29,443 nucleotides of DNA, taken from a virus. This document shows positions 13,650 through 21,775 of this stretch, one piece after another (the first letter of the stretch is position 1; every line of letters begins with the position of its first letter). The stretch lies in the IMG/VR virus record IMGVR_UViG_3300010354_000413, positions 1 through 29,443 of that record. One strand, given 5' to 3'. The notes below the pieces were generated by a model, which saw nothing but the letters and a program-made list of their open reading frames with translations, did not search any database and had not been told where the DNA came from. A program made the translations under genes and the position numbers.

Positions 13650-13967
13650 CTACAAAGCGACAGCTTTGAAGCAGTTTGAACGATCAGTCTTGTCGCCTGT
13701 GTAGACGAACAATACTATCTCGTATGCAGTTGCATCCTCCTGAAATTCGGAGAAAGCAAAGTAGAGAGTAACCTCTCTATCGCCATCCATACCAGCTACA
13801 GCAAGACGCTTGCCGTACTCAGTACTAATAACAGAAACACCCTTATCGCCAAGGGTAATAACTTCTCCCGTAGGAGTTTTTTTCCAGTTGGAAATACCAG
13901 TACCCAATTTGGCACCGTTAGCAGCTGCGATTTGCTGCAAATTCTGAAGCATTGTTGCGAAACTCAT
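13650..13967 (-). CDS. GC-richer small protein, own transcript
   Basis: 105 aa, not recognised. The chain starts MSFATMLQNLQQIAAANG, then a beta-rich body (GEVITLGDKGVSVISTEYGKR; REVTLYFAFSEF; YEIVLFVYTGDK). There is no signal peptide, so it should be cytoplasmic. One 60-nt line counted here is 48 percent G+C, clearly above the roughly 30 percent of neighbours, and it uses codons such as CTG-free but GCC/ATC-rich sets and a TAG stop. It is the first gene leftward from the strand switch and has its own strong terminator, which indicates a separately and probably strongly expressed early gene, or a recent import. A host-takeover or counter-defence role is conceivable but unproven. Confidence 0.72.
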   Translation of the reverse strand: MSFATMLQNLQQIAAANGAKLGTGISNWKKTPTGEVITLGDKGVSVISTEYGKRLAVAGMDGDREVTLYFAFSEFQEDATAYEIVLFVYTGDKTDRSNCFKAVAL

Positions 13968-14260
13968 AATCTTATTTTTTTGAAAAAATGAATAAACCCG
14001 GGGGTATTCCCCTATCGTAGTTTAGTAGGGGTCTTTGATTGTGGATGGTACCACTGAATGTACTGAAAACTACTTTTATAAAATAAAGGGTGGGGTATAA
14101 TATGGTAGGTACGTAGGAGGAGGGGGGGGGTATTATATAGAAAGGTAGTACTATATGTGGTACTAAGATTTAATGTGTAATGTACAGTGTACTTAGATAT
14201 AAAAAGAATTATAGAATAAGGAAGAACTAGATAAAAAATTAAAACTAGATTTGTTTTAAA
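13968..14260. promoter_or_regulatory. Divergent strand-switch region, G-rich
   Basis: No gene is visible between the leftward gene starting at 13967 and the rightward leader. It holds a CCCCTA/TAGGGG inverted repeat (about 14009-14031), several G tracts on the plus strand ending in nine consecutive G (14122-14130), short palindromes around GTAC, and then AT-rich DNA. TAGATTTG at 14246-14253 fits the Bacteroidota -7 consensus TAnnTTTG, giving a candidate rightward promoter. I saw no matching -33 TTTG. Divergent promoters, and possibly a replication origin, are likely here. Confidence 0.5.
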
Positions 14261-14321
14261 AAAAGTTTAAAAATTTTATAGTAAAAACATTCTAAATGTC
14301 ACAAAAATTCCTTACCTTAGC

Positions 14322-14418
14322 GTCCGTTGGCGGGCAAAGGAACAACGGACTTATTAAAGGGCTGCAGTATGCCCTCATTCTTCGGGCATTCTGGTGGCCA
14401 CCTTTAGATCCGGCCACC
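14322..14418 (+). promoter_or_regulatory. Structured GC-rich leader of the late operon
   Basis: Three or four consecutive hairpins in otherwise AT-rich DNA: GTCCGTTG/CAACGGAC (14322-14329 with 14343-14350), then two mutually exclusive stems sharing GCCC (AGGGC/GCCCT, 14358-14375, or ATGCCC/GGGCAT, 14369-14389), then GGTGGCC/GGCCACC (14393-14399 with 14412-14418). The competing middle stems are the layout of a switch. The first gene starts 30 nt later. It could be a regulatory leader, attenuator or antitermination site. Confidence 0.58.
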
Positions 14419-14448
14419 GCTTTTAATGACTAAGAAAGAAGTAAAACT

Positions 14449-14928
14449 ATGCAATCTAATCAAAAGATAGTTAAATATCCTGCATTAAATGAAAAAGAAT
14501 TTTATGAGGTATATTTAACTTTAGATAATTTACTGCGAACTAACGAAAAAATTTTGTCTGATAAAGCTATTAAATTATTAGCTGCATATATGGCAAAACC
14601 TCTTGAATTTGCAATACAGTTTAATAATAAGAAAACTATTGTAGATAGATCCACAGGAGAGAAAAAAACACTAGCAGTTGAATTAGGAGAAACTATAGGA
14701 ATACTACCAAGTTATACTTATTATTTGATGAAAGAGTTACGTGATAAAGATACTCTTGTTGTTGATGAAGATAACTTGTTAAGACCTAATGAGCAGTTAA
14801 CTAAATTACGGGTTGGTATAAAAGCAGCACTATCTAAGAATGATATTGTGCAATTTGATTATTTGTTTAAAGCTAAAATTGTAGAAGACGATGATGCAAA
14901 TGAATCAAATTTACCAAAAAGTAGCTGA
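14449..14928 (+). CDS. Unknown first late-operon protein
   Basis: 159 aa. The middle reads like a helix-turn-helix: LSDKAIKLLAAYMAKPLEF, then a strand with DRSTGEKKTLAVELGETIGI and a helix SYTYYLMKELRDKDTLVVDEDNLLRPN, which resembles a winged-helix unit with a recognition helix and wing. The C terminus is acidic (VEDDDANESNLPKSS). As the first gene after the structured leader it might be a regulator of the late operon, but the family is not recognised. It overlaps the next gene. Confidence 0.68.
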   Translation: MQSNQKIVKYPALNEKEFYEVYLTLDNLLRTNEKILSDKAIKLLAAYMAKPLEFAIQFNNKKTIVDRSTGEKKTLAVELGETIGILPSYTYYLMKELRDKDTLVVDEDNLLRPNEQLTKLRVGIKAALSKNDIVQFDYLFKAKIVEDDDANESNLPKSS

Positions 14929-15160
14929 TGAATTAGGTATAGATGTAGACAAAGTTAAATGTGTAGGAGAGCATGCATTTTCTTGGTTAAGATTACGAAT
15001 AACTAATTTGGATATTAAAGAATCTAAGATATTGTTTCCCGGTTTGGGAACTTTTAGTTTGATTATATCAAAGATGAAAAAGGTAGTTACTTCGGGTAAT
15101 CTATCTAAAAATGACAAAGATAAAACCATTACATTAATTAATAAATTTGACAAGAAATGA
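14900..15160 (+). CDS. HU/IHF-like small DNA-binding protein
   Basis: 86 aa from MNQIYQKVADELG (further in-frame ATGs at 14891 and 14894 are equally possible). The order is helix-helix followed by ILFPGLGTFSL (residues 44-54), which matches the HU/IHF signature of a beta strand leading into G-x-G-T-F. After this come short basic strands where HU has its DNA-gripping arms, but the arm is shortened. IHF-type subunits are known among crAss-like phage genes. It could compact or bend phage DNA during packaging. The stop overlaps the next ATG by 4 nt. Confidence 0.62.
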   Translation: MNQIYQKVADELGIDVDKVKCVGEHAFSWLRLRITNLDIKESKILFPGLGTFSLIISKMKKVVTSGNLSKNDKDKTITLINKFDKK

Positions 15161-15849
15161 AAGGTATAGTTTCAAAAGGAAGTGAGTATGAGTCTATGGC
15201 TACTCAAGATTTAAACGGAACAGCAAGTAAACTAATTGCTGATCCTACATCTAAAGAAGAAATAGAAAAAAGATTGTTAGAAGATTTGCATGTGCAGCAA
15301 GAAATTTCAGAATACAATATTGATTTACAAAATGCACACTTAGATAAGAGATTTACTGATAAGTTTTTTTGTGGTAAATTTGTAATTGTTAAACTTGAAA
15401 AGATAAATTGGATTATTCCATCAGAATATAATCCTGATTTACACACGGTAAATCCATTATATTATCTAACAGTAACAACACCAGATTTTCCTAAAGGTAA
15501 ACTTGTAAAAAATCCTTTACCTTATGGTTATAAAGGTACTGTTGTAGCAATAGGAGATGAGGTTTCTAAGTATAGAGATGATAATACTCTTATGCCTATT
15601 AGAGAAGGAGATACTGTTGAGTTATCTTGGTTTGATCTTAAAGAACATAGATACTATCCTGATAAACAAAAGGTAGATCAAATTACATTAGATAGTCCTT
15701 ATGCACCTAACTATGAAGGATTTGCTAAAATTCCTGCACAATTAATTGAAGTAATTGTTCCGGCCGGTGAATATCAAAATGTTTATGGTAATCCTAATGA
15801 ACTATTTAAAGTAGAAGTAAATAAAATTACTTTAGATGATATGATGTAA
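15157..15849 (+). CDS. GroES-like co-chaperonin, enlarged
   Basis: 230 aa. Residues 74-201 follow the GroES plan: a first strand KFVIVKLEK (74-82; compare the cellular DRVIVKRKE), a long loop in the place of the mobile loop (83-125), then KGTVVAIGDEVSKYRD (126-141), which parallels RGEVLAVGNGR, then IREGDTVELSWF (148-159), parallel to VKVGDIVIF, and a closing strand AQLIEVIVP (194-202). Cellular GroES is about 95 aa. This protein adds an N-terminal helical extension of about 70 residues and a C-terminal tail of about 28. Phage co-chaperonins such as T4 gp31 are also divergent and have enlarged loops. It would cap the GroEL-like ring encoded 1.4 kb downstream. The assignment is by motif alignment by eye, and the homology is distant. 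Confidence 0.66.
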   Translation: MKGIVSKGSEYESMATQDLNGTASKLIADPTSKEEIEKRLLEDLHVQQEISEYNIDLQNAHLDKRFTDKFFCGKFVIVKLEKINWIIPSEYNPDLHTVNPLYYLTVTTPDFPKGKLVKNPLPYGYKGTVVAIGDEVSKYRDDNTLMPIREGDTVELSWFDLKEHRYYPDKQKVDQITLDSPYAPNYEGFAKIPAQLIEVIVPAGEYQNVYGNPNELFKVEVNKITLDDMM

Positions 15850-15869
15850 ATTAAAATTAAATTATACTT

Positions 15870-16340
15870 ATGAAACAAGATGCTATTGATTTTACTCCAT
15901 TGAGTAAATTAAAAATGAAAAAGAAAGAAGTAGTAAAAGAAGATGAGTATGAGGATGATGATGAAACTGAAGTAAAATCTGCACAAGGTTATGCAAAGTT
16001 TTTAAGCATGCTTTATAAAGCTAAAGAAGATATTCATATAACTCATAATGTGCAAAAATCAAAAGATTTATCTATGCATGAAACATTAGGAGCATTGTAT
16101 GAAGCATTTGAAGACAACATAGATATTCTTGTAGAAACTGTGTTTGGTATTTATGGTGCAACTGAATTGTCTTTTACTGCAAAGTTAATGCAGAATCCTA
16201 TGGAAGATTTAAAAATGTTGTATAAACAAATTGAATCTGAGCGTAAAATGTTTAAAGAATCCTGGATTCAAAATCGTATTGATAATTTCCAAGAACAAAT
16301 TGCACTTGCGTTATATAAGTTACAGTATGTTACGTGTTAA
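15870..16340 (+). CDS. FTPLS-motif protein of chaperonin cluster
   Basis: 156 aa, not recognised as a family. Residues 8-12 are FTPLS, the same peptide found twice in the scaffold-like protein at 24401. It is followed by a lysine run (KLKMKKKE) and an acidic run (EDEYEDDDETE), then an all-helical body (SMHETLGALYEAFEDNIDILVETVFGIYG; MEDLKMLYKQIESERKMF). The tail-helix layout is that of a small scaffold or assembly factor. It is followed by a hairpin/T-run at 16375-16398. A role in capsid assembly or as a cargo protein is inferred from the motif and context only. Confidence 0.65.
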   Translation: MKQDAIDFTPLSKLKMKKKEVVKEDEYEDDDETEVKSAQGYAKFLSMLYKAKEDIHITHNVQKSKDLSMHETLGALYEAFEDNIDILVETVFGIYGATELSFTAKLMQNPMEDLKMLYKQIESERKMFKESWIQNRIDNFQEQIALALYKLQYVTC

Positions 16341-16374
16341 TAAAATCCATATAGTTTAGTTTTTATTTCGGTCG

Positions 16375-16398
16375 CCCGATCCATAAGGGTCGGGTTTT
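16375..16398 (+). terminator. Hairpin with short T-run, partial terminator
   Basis: CCCGATCC-ATAA-GGGTCGGG (16375-16394) is an 8-bp stem with one G-T pair and a tetraloop, followed by TTTT. It lies between the FTPLS protein and the cysteine-rich protein. The T-run is short, so it probably reduces rather than stops transcription, setting different levels for the genes on each side. Confidence 0.6.
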
Positions 16399-16410
16399 AA
16401 ATTATACAGC

Positions 16411-17196
16411 ATGAAATTATTAAATATATTAAATGGTTGGACTAACTTAATTCAAAGTAAAACAATTGGAGTAAAGTCTTACATAGAAGACCAAGCAGCT
16501 ATAAGATTAGAAATTTGTAATAGTTGTGAATTAAACGTAAGAAATATATGTGATAAGACTAAAGTAACTACACATGTAATTACAAATGAAGAAGTTTATG
16601 GGTGTAGTTGTCCGCTATCAGCAAAAACAATGGCACAAGATGATCATTGTCCGGCCGGTAAATGGATGCCAATGTTAAATGCAGAAGAATGGCAACATGC
16701 ATTACAAATAAGTAACTATGACAAATTATCAGTAGTTGTTGATAATAATATCATAATGTTTTTTAATAATAAAAAAGATGGTATATTTGTATCAATTGAT
16801 GGTAACATTGGTTATAGTTATAAACACATGGCTACATTAGCAAAAAAGAAAAAATTAATAACTGTAGCAATGTTAGATGCAACTAAACTACTAACAGTTA
16901 ATGAAACAACAAATAGTTTTAAATTTGATGATAGTTTAATAAGTTATGTAAAAACCATAACTAATACAGATATTATATTTTGGGTTCCTAAATCTATGAT
17001 GTCTAATATTTCTATGGGAGCATTTATACAAAAGTGTGAGTTATTCACGGCAAATCTTACAAATGCAACTAATAAGAATATAAAATATTTCTGTGGATTA
17101 ACCAATGATACAAGATTATTAGTAGAATTTTTTGAAAACCGTGGCATATATAAGGAAGGAAGTATTATTTCAGAATCAATAAAAGACAAGATTTAA
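16411..17196 (+). CDS. Cysteine-rich putative metal-binding protein
   Basis: 261 aa. The N-terminal part has six cysteines in the pattern C36-x2-C39-x7-C47-x17-C65-x-C67-x12-C80, ending in HCPAGKW, which suggests a zinc- or iron-sulphur-binding domain. Similar cysteine-PAGKW segments occur in several Bacteroidota phage proteins of unknown role, as far as I recall. The C-terminal two-thirds is a mixed alpha/beta domain (KLSVVVDNNIIMFFNN; DIIFWVPKSMMSNISMGAFIQKC) with no catalytic signature. It ends 3 nt before the GroEL gene, so the two are translated together. Function unknown; a substrate adaptor or virion component is conceivable. Confidence 0.68.
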   Translation: MKLLNILNGWTNLIQSKTIGVKSYIEDQAAIRLEICNSCELNVRNICDKTKVTTHVITNEEVYGCSCPLSAKTMAQDDHCPAGKWMPMLNAEEWQHALQISNYDKLSVVVDNNIIMFFNNKKDGIFVSIDGNIGYSYKHMATLAKKKKLITVAMLDATKLLTVNETTNSFKFDDSLISYVKTITNTDIIFWVPKSMMSNISMGAFIQKCELFTANLTNATNKNIKYFCGLTNDTRLLVEFFENRGIYKEGSIISESIKDKI

Positions 17197-17199
17197 ACC

Positions 17200-18852
17200 A
17201 TGATGATTGATCCAAATCCAAGACAATTAAAGTATGGCAATGATGCTAGACAAGCTTTAATTAAAGGAGCAAATGCAGTAGCTAAAGCTGTTGCAGTAAC
17301 ATTAGGCCCAAGAGGAAGGCATGTTGTTATTGACAAATCTCCTCGTTCAGGTATTATAGTAACAAAAGATGGTGTAACTGTAGCTAAAGAAGTTAATCCA
17401 ATTGACATTACTGAAAATACAGGAGCACAATTGTTTAAAAAAGCTGCAATACACTCGGTAAATTATGCCGGGGATGGTACAACTACTGCTACAGTATTAG
17501 CTCACTACCTTTTAAATAAAGGAATGGAAGCTGTAGAAGAAGGAGGTAATCCTGTTGAAATTGCAAGAGGTATGCAAAAAGCATTATTGAGTGTAGTAGA
17601 ATATGTTAAATCTATAAGTACATCAATAACTACATTAGAAGAAATACAAAAAGTAGCTTATATATCATGTAATAATGATAAATTGCTAGGAAATCTTGTA
17701 GCAGATGTATTATACAAAGTTACTAAAGATGGATTAGTGCATGTAGAAGAATCAGCTACAGTTAATTCTTCATTTGATATTGTTAAAGGTATGAAATTTG
17801 ATACTGGAACCAATACAACATCAAGATATTTTGTAACTGATGCTGAAAAAATGGTATGGGAAAAAGAAAAATGTATAATAATTGTATCAGAAGATTCAAT
17901 ATCAAGTATGAATCAACTATTACCATTATTAACAAAATCTAATGAATTAGGATTACCATTACTTGTTATTGCTAAAGACTTTGAAGATACTGTAATTACT
18001 AATGTAGTAGCTCAGTTTTTAAGAGGTCAGATAAATTGCTGTTTAGTACAAGCTCCTGGATGGGGTGATGTTCGTAGAGCAAGATTATTGGACATTGCTG
18101 CAGCTACAGGTGCTGTAGTATTTGGACCTAACACACCAATATCATTAAATCATGAAAATGCAATTGAATATGGTGGTAGTGCTAAAACTGTAATTGTAAA
18201 AGAAGATAGTTTAGTAATTATAGAAGGAGCTGCATTATCAGATAATGGTATTTACAAATCTAATTATGATAAACACGTAGAATTAATTATTAGTGAAATA
18301 GATATTACAGAAGATGAATATCAACTTGACATACTAAAAGGAAGATTGGCAACATTAGTTGGAGGCAGTGCTGTAATTAAAGTAGGAGGTTATACTAAGG
18401 AAGAAATAGGAGAAAAGAAAGATAGAATAGATGATGCAGTCAATGCTGTGAAATGTGCAATGAGAAAAGGAATTGTATCAGGTGGAGGATCTGCATTACT
18501 AAAAGCAATAAAATCTATTAATGTTAATAACTTTGATGTAGTAAATAATGATGAAAAAGTTGGTGCTCAATTGGTAATGCAGTCATTATACGAACCAATT
18601 AAAATAATATTATCTAATGCAGGACTTGATTATGAAAAAATTATTAATAATATTATGGAAAATTTGGATCAAGCTCCGTTATACGGATATGATGCAAAAG
18701 ATATGGAATATGTTAATGATATGATTAGTAAAGGAATAGTAGATCCAGCATTAGTAACTACAACTGCATTAGAAAGTGCTGTAAATGTAGCTGCAATGAT
18801 GCTTACTACTGATTGTTTAATTAACTACTACATACTTGATACAAATGGCTAA
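17200..18852 (+). CDS. groEL: Phage-encoded GroEL chaperonin
   Basis: 550 aa, full length compared with about 540-548 aa for cellular GroEL. It folds proteins inside a double- or single-ring ATP-driven chamber. All ATPase signatures are present: VTLGPRGRHVVIDK (33-46), TKDGVT with D57 (GroEL D52), AGDGTTT with D92 (D87), and RIDDAVNA with D412 (D398), followed by GIVSGGGSALL. The apical substrate/GroES-binding face keeps hydrophobic positions (RYF 209-211, LLPLL 240-244, TNVVAQFL 267-274) but has a changed, two-residue longer loop, GTNTTSRYF, where GroEL has GYLSPYF. The usual C-terminal GGM tail is absent; the chain ends YYILDTNG. Start at MMIDPNP. It lies in the virion operon, overlapping the next gene by 8 nt. 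Likely clients are capsid or other virion proteins. The identity is certain; the client is inference. Confidence 0.98.
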   Translation: MMIDPNPRQLKYGNDARQALIKGANAVAKAVAVTLGPRGRHVVIDKSPRSGIIVTKDGVTVAKEVNPIDITENTGAQLFKKAAIHSVNYAGDGTTTATVLAHYLLNKGMEAVEEGGNPVEIARGMQKALLSVVEYVKSISTSITTLEEIQKVAYISCNNDKLLGNLVADVLYKVTKDGLVHVEESATVNSSFDIVKGMKFDTGTNTTSRYFVTDAEKMVWEKEKCIIIVSEDSISSMNQLLPLLTKSNELGLPLLVIAKDFEDTVITNVVAQFLRGQINCCLVQAPGWGDVRRARLLDIAAATGAVVFGPNTPISLNHENAIEYGGSAKTVIVKEDSLVIIEGAALSDNGIYKSNYDKHVELIISEIDITEDEYQLDILKGRLATLVGGSAVIKVGGYTKEEIGEKKDRIDDAVNAVKCAMRKGIVSGGGSALLKAIKSINVNNFDVVNNDEKVGAQLVMQSLYEPIKIILSNAGLDYEKIINNIMENLDQAPLYGYDAKDMEYVNDMISKGIVDPALVTTTALESAVNVAAMMLTTDCLINYYILDTNG

Positions 18853-19384
18853 AATGTTTTCTGTTAATGGAAATTCAGTTGAACCTACGGCAGAAATTCT
18901 TTTAGTTCCTGAGTTTTCTAAGTTGTGGGATTCTGATACTACAGCTAGTAAGATAAAAGCAAGAATTGCATTTGCTTACATATACCATAGTCTTGATCCA
19001 AATAGTTTATATGTAAATTATTTTGATAGAGAAAGTCAGGCATTAAATGATTTCTTTGAAGGAAAGTCTATACCGGCTATAGTAAAAGAAGCATTTAATA
19101 AATACAAAGCATTAATAACAACACCAGAACAAAGATTACTTGAAGGTTCTTTATCTGCTGCTGATAAACTTGCTGATTATTTTAGTACAATTGATTTTTC
19201 TGAAATAGACGAAAAAGGAAATTTAGTTCATGACCCTCATAAATTAATGGCAAGTTTGCAAAAAGTTTCAGGAGTAATAAAGTCATTAAAAGAATTACGT
19301 GAACTTATGGAAAAAGGTCAAGATGAAAAAGAAAGTAATAGAGGTAATGCTAAATTAAATATGTTTGATGAATCTGATGATTGA
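18845..19384 (+). CDS. Putative small terminase-position protein
   Basis: 179 aa from MAKMFSVNGNSVE; a TTG 9 nt earlier is unlikely. The ATG overlaps the end of groEL (ATGGCTAA). The chain is largely helical, with PEFSKLWDSDTTASKIKARIAFAYIYHSL and a C-terminal coiled-coil-like helix (KLMASLQKVSGVIKSLKELRELMEKG) before an acidic tail (FDESDD). Its place directly before TerL, with a 1-nt overlap, is that of the DNA-recognising small terminase subunit in many tailed phages. No DNA-binding motif is evident, so this is a positional suggestion only. Confidence 0.6.
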   Translation: MAKMFSVNGNSVEPTAEILLVPEFSKLWDSDTTASKIKARIAFAYIYHSLDPNSLYVNYFDRESQALNDFFEGKSIPAIVKEAFNKYKALITTPEQRLLEGSLSAADKLADYFSTIDFSEIDEKGNLVHDPHKLMASLQKVSGVIKSLKELRELMEKGQDEKESNRGNAKLNMFDESDD

Positions 19385-21774
19385 TGAATATTGAAAAAAC
19401 TATAAGACAAGTTGCATATCCTACAAAATTTGCATACGAATGGATTGATAATAATGTAGCAGAATTGTATAAAAATTACAATTCTGAAATTCCATTAAAA
19501 CATATTGAGGAAAACAGAAATGAATATGGTGAATTAACTAAAATATCACTTGACAATCCTGTAAGAAACTTAATGTGGGAATGGATTAAGTTTAATGATA
19601 CATCTTATTTTACACCAGCTGCAAATTCATTTAGACATTCCGAAGAAGAAGTAAAAGGTACTAATTTAAAACCTAAATATACATCTCATTTACCTGGAAC
19701 TCAGAAATACAGGGATTTTTGGTTAGAAGAAAGAAAAAGATGTATAGAAGGATTTGAACCAATTATAAATGGTAAACCTTGTGGTATAAAAATATCAGGA
19801 GAATTATACTTTTATTGGAATTACTGCCGTATTGGTAGAGTGGCTACATTAAGTACAGGAGAAACAACAGAGATTGTTGATTTTCCATTACCTTGTGCAA
19901 TGGATTATTATTGGTTTATGGAGTTAGATGCAAGAGAAAATCCATCAAAATATGGATTACCTATTGCTTATAAACAATCTATAATACTTGCAAAAGCCAG
20001 ACGTTTAGGATTTTCTTATAAAAATGCTGCAGGAGCTACATACAAATATACATTCTATAAAGAAATCAAGGTAGCTATTGTTTCACAAACAGGTGAAAAA
20101 GGTGTAGAAACTTTTGAAAAATGTTTGCAAAATATTGATTTTCTTACTGAATATACAGAGTTTGGTGGTCCACATATTACACGTGTACTTGATAAAACAG
20201 CACAAAAAGGTGTAATTAAATCTGGTACTAAAGACAAAAAAGGAAATGAAAAAGGACGCAAGTCAATGATATATACTATATCATTACATAATAGACCTGA
20301 TAAAGCATCAGGTGCCGGTTGTGTACGTGTTATATTTGAAGAAGCAGGTATGATTAATAATCTTGCAAAAGCCTGGACATTTACAGAACCTACTTTAAGA
20401 TCGGGTAAAATTTATAAAGGAATTGCTATTATATTTGGTACTGGTGGTGATATGGTAGATGCAAAAGGAAATGCAGGAGCATCAAGAGATTTTGCTGAAA
20501 TGTTTTACAATCCAAAAGCTTATAAATTAGCATCATATAAAAACATATATGAAATTGGACCTGATTCAGGTGAATGTGGATTGTTTTTTAATATTACTTG
20601 GTTTCGAGAAGGTTCTACATTTACAGATCCTAATGGTGAATTACATCAGGCATTAGATAAAAATGGTAACATTAAACCTTGGGTTGCTGAAATAGATTTA
20701 AATCAAGAAAGAAAGATACAAGCCGATAAAGATAAAGATGCTTACGAAACAGAAATAACACAGTATTGTAAAACACCACGTGAAGCATTTTTAATAACTA
20801 GCGGTAATACATTTCCTACTGCAGATATTGAAGCAAGACTTGACAGATTATTAACTACAGATGATTTGAGATATTTAAGCACGGTTGGTAGTATTTCAGA
20901 ATCAGATGGAAATTACGAATTTAGGCCAGATATTGAAAGAAAGTATAAATCAATTGATAGATTTCCACATCCACATAATCTTAAAAATAGAGAAGGTGCT
21001 CTTGTTATCTATGAACAACCCAGAAAAATACATGGTGCTATTCCTTATGGTGCTTATATTGTAAGTGTTGACCCTATTGGTGAAGACTCAAATGGAGGTG
21101 AATCATTAATTGCAGTCTATGTATTAAAAACTGCAAAATATCCATTAGAAATTGGATATGATGAAGTAGTTGCTCAATATGTAGGAAGACCTGCAATAGA
21201 CCCAATAGCAGCACAAAATAATATAGTGTATAAACTTGCAAAATATTATAATGCATTAGTAACTCATGAAAATGATAGATCAGGTTCTGAAATTAGAACA
21301 TTCTTTTTAGAGAAAAATGCATTTGAATATTTATTAAAACCACCATCAGATATTGTAGAACAAGCTATACCAAATTCAAAAACTAATCTTCGTAAAACAG
21401 GTCACTCTATGTCATCTGAAAGAATGAAAGAACTAGGAGAAATGTATGTAAATAGATGGTTAAAAAAGAGTAGAGGTACAGATGAATTTGGAAAAACTAT
21501 TACAAATCTTGATTTAATACGTGATATTGCACTACTACAAGAGTTGCAAAATTACAATAGATATGGTAACTTTGACCGAGTAATGGCATTTATGGGTGCA
21601 ATATTACAGATGCGACAATTAGAATCAAATGAAATAAGAGATTCTAAAAATGCAGCCGAAGCTATGAGTTATTTTGATGCACATTTAACAAGATTTGCAG
21701 CAAAAAAAGAAAAACAATCATTAACTGATGAATTAAGTGGAATGACTGATTCAAGAAAACATTTATATAATTAA
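19384..21774 (+). CDS. terL: Large terminase subunit
   Basis: 796 aa from MNIEKTIRQV. It is the ATP-driven DNA-packaging motor with a nuclease domain. An N-terminal region of about 200 aa precedes the ATPase. The Walker A-like loop is ILAKARRLGFSYK (about residues 200-212), the variant form with R-R-x-G-x-S used by many TerL proteins. Walker B is VRVIFEEAG (about 314-322) with the catalytic glutamate pair. The C-terminal nuclease begins YIVSVDPIGED (about 558-568), providing the first metal-binding aspartate, with VTHENDRSG further on. It ends 1 nt before the portal gene. Crassvirales TerL proteins have this size and these motifs. The ATG overlaps the preceding stop (TGATG). Confidence 0.94.
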   Translation: MNIEKTIRQVAYPTKFAYEWIDNNVAELYKNYNSEIPLKHIEENRNEYGELTKISLDNPVRNLMWEWIKFNDTSYFTPAANSFRHSEEEVKGTNLKPKYTSHLPGTQKYRDFWLEERKRCIEGFEPIINGKPCGIKISGELYFYWNYCRIGRVATLSTGETTEIVDFPLPCAMDYYWFMELDARENPSKYGLPIAYKQSIILAKARRLGFSYKNAAGATYKYTFYKEIKVAIVSQTGEKGVETFEKCLQNIDFLTEYTEFGGPHITRVLDKTAQKGVIKSGTKDKKGNEKGRKSMIYTISLHNRPDKASGAGCVRVIFEEAGMINNLAKAWTFTEPTLRSGKIYKGIAIIFGTGGDMVDAKGNAGASRDFAEMFYNPKAYKLASYKNIYEIGPDSGECGLFFNITWFREGSTFTDPNGELHQALDKNGNIKPWVAEIDLNQERKIQADKDKDAYETEITQYCKTPREAFLITSGNTFPTADIEARLDRLLTTDDLRYLSTVGSISESDGNYEFRPDIERKYKSIDRFPHPHNLKNREGALVIYEQPRKIHGAIPYGAYIVSVDPIGEDSNGGESLIAVYVLKTAKYPLEIGYDEVVAQYVGRPAIDPIAAQNNIVYKLAKYYNALVTHENDRSGSEIRTFFLEKNAFEYLLKPPSDIVEQAIPNSKTNLRKTGHSMSSERMKELGEMYVNRWLKKSRGTDEFGKTITNLDLIRDIALLQELQNYNRYGNFDRVMAFMGAILQMRQLESNEIRDSKNAAEAMSYFDAHLTRFAAKKEKQSLTDELSGMTDSRKHLYN

Positions 21775-21775
21775 C

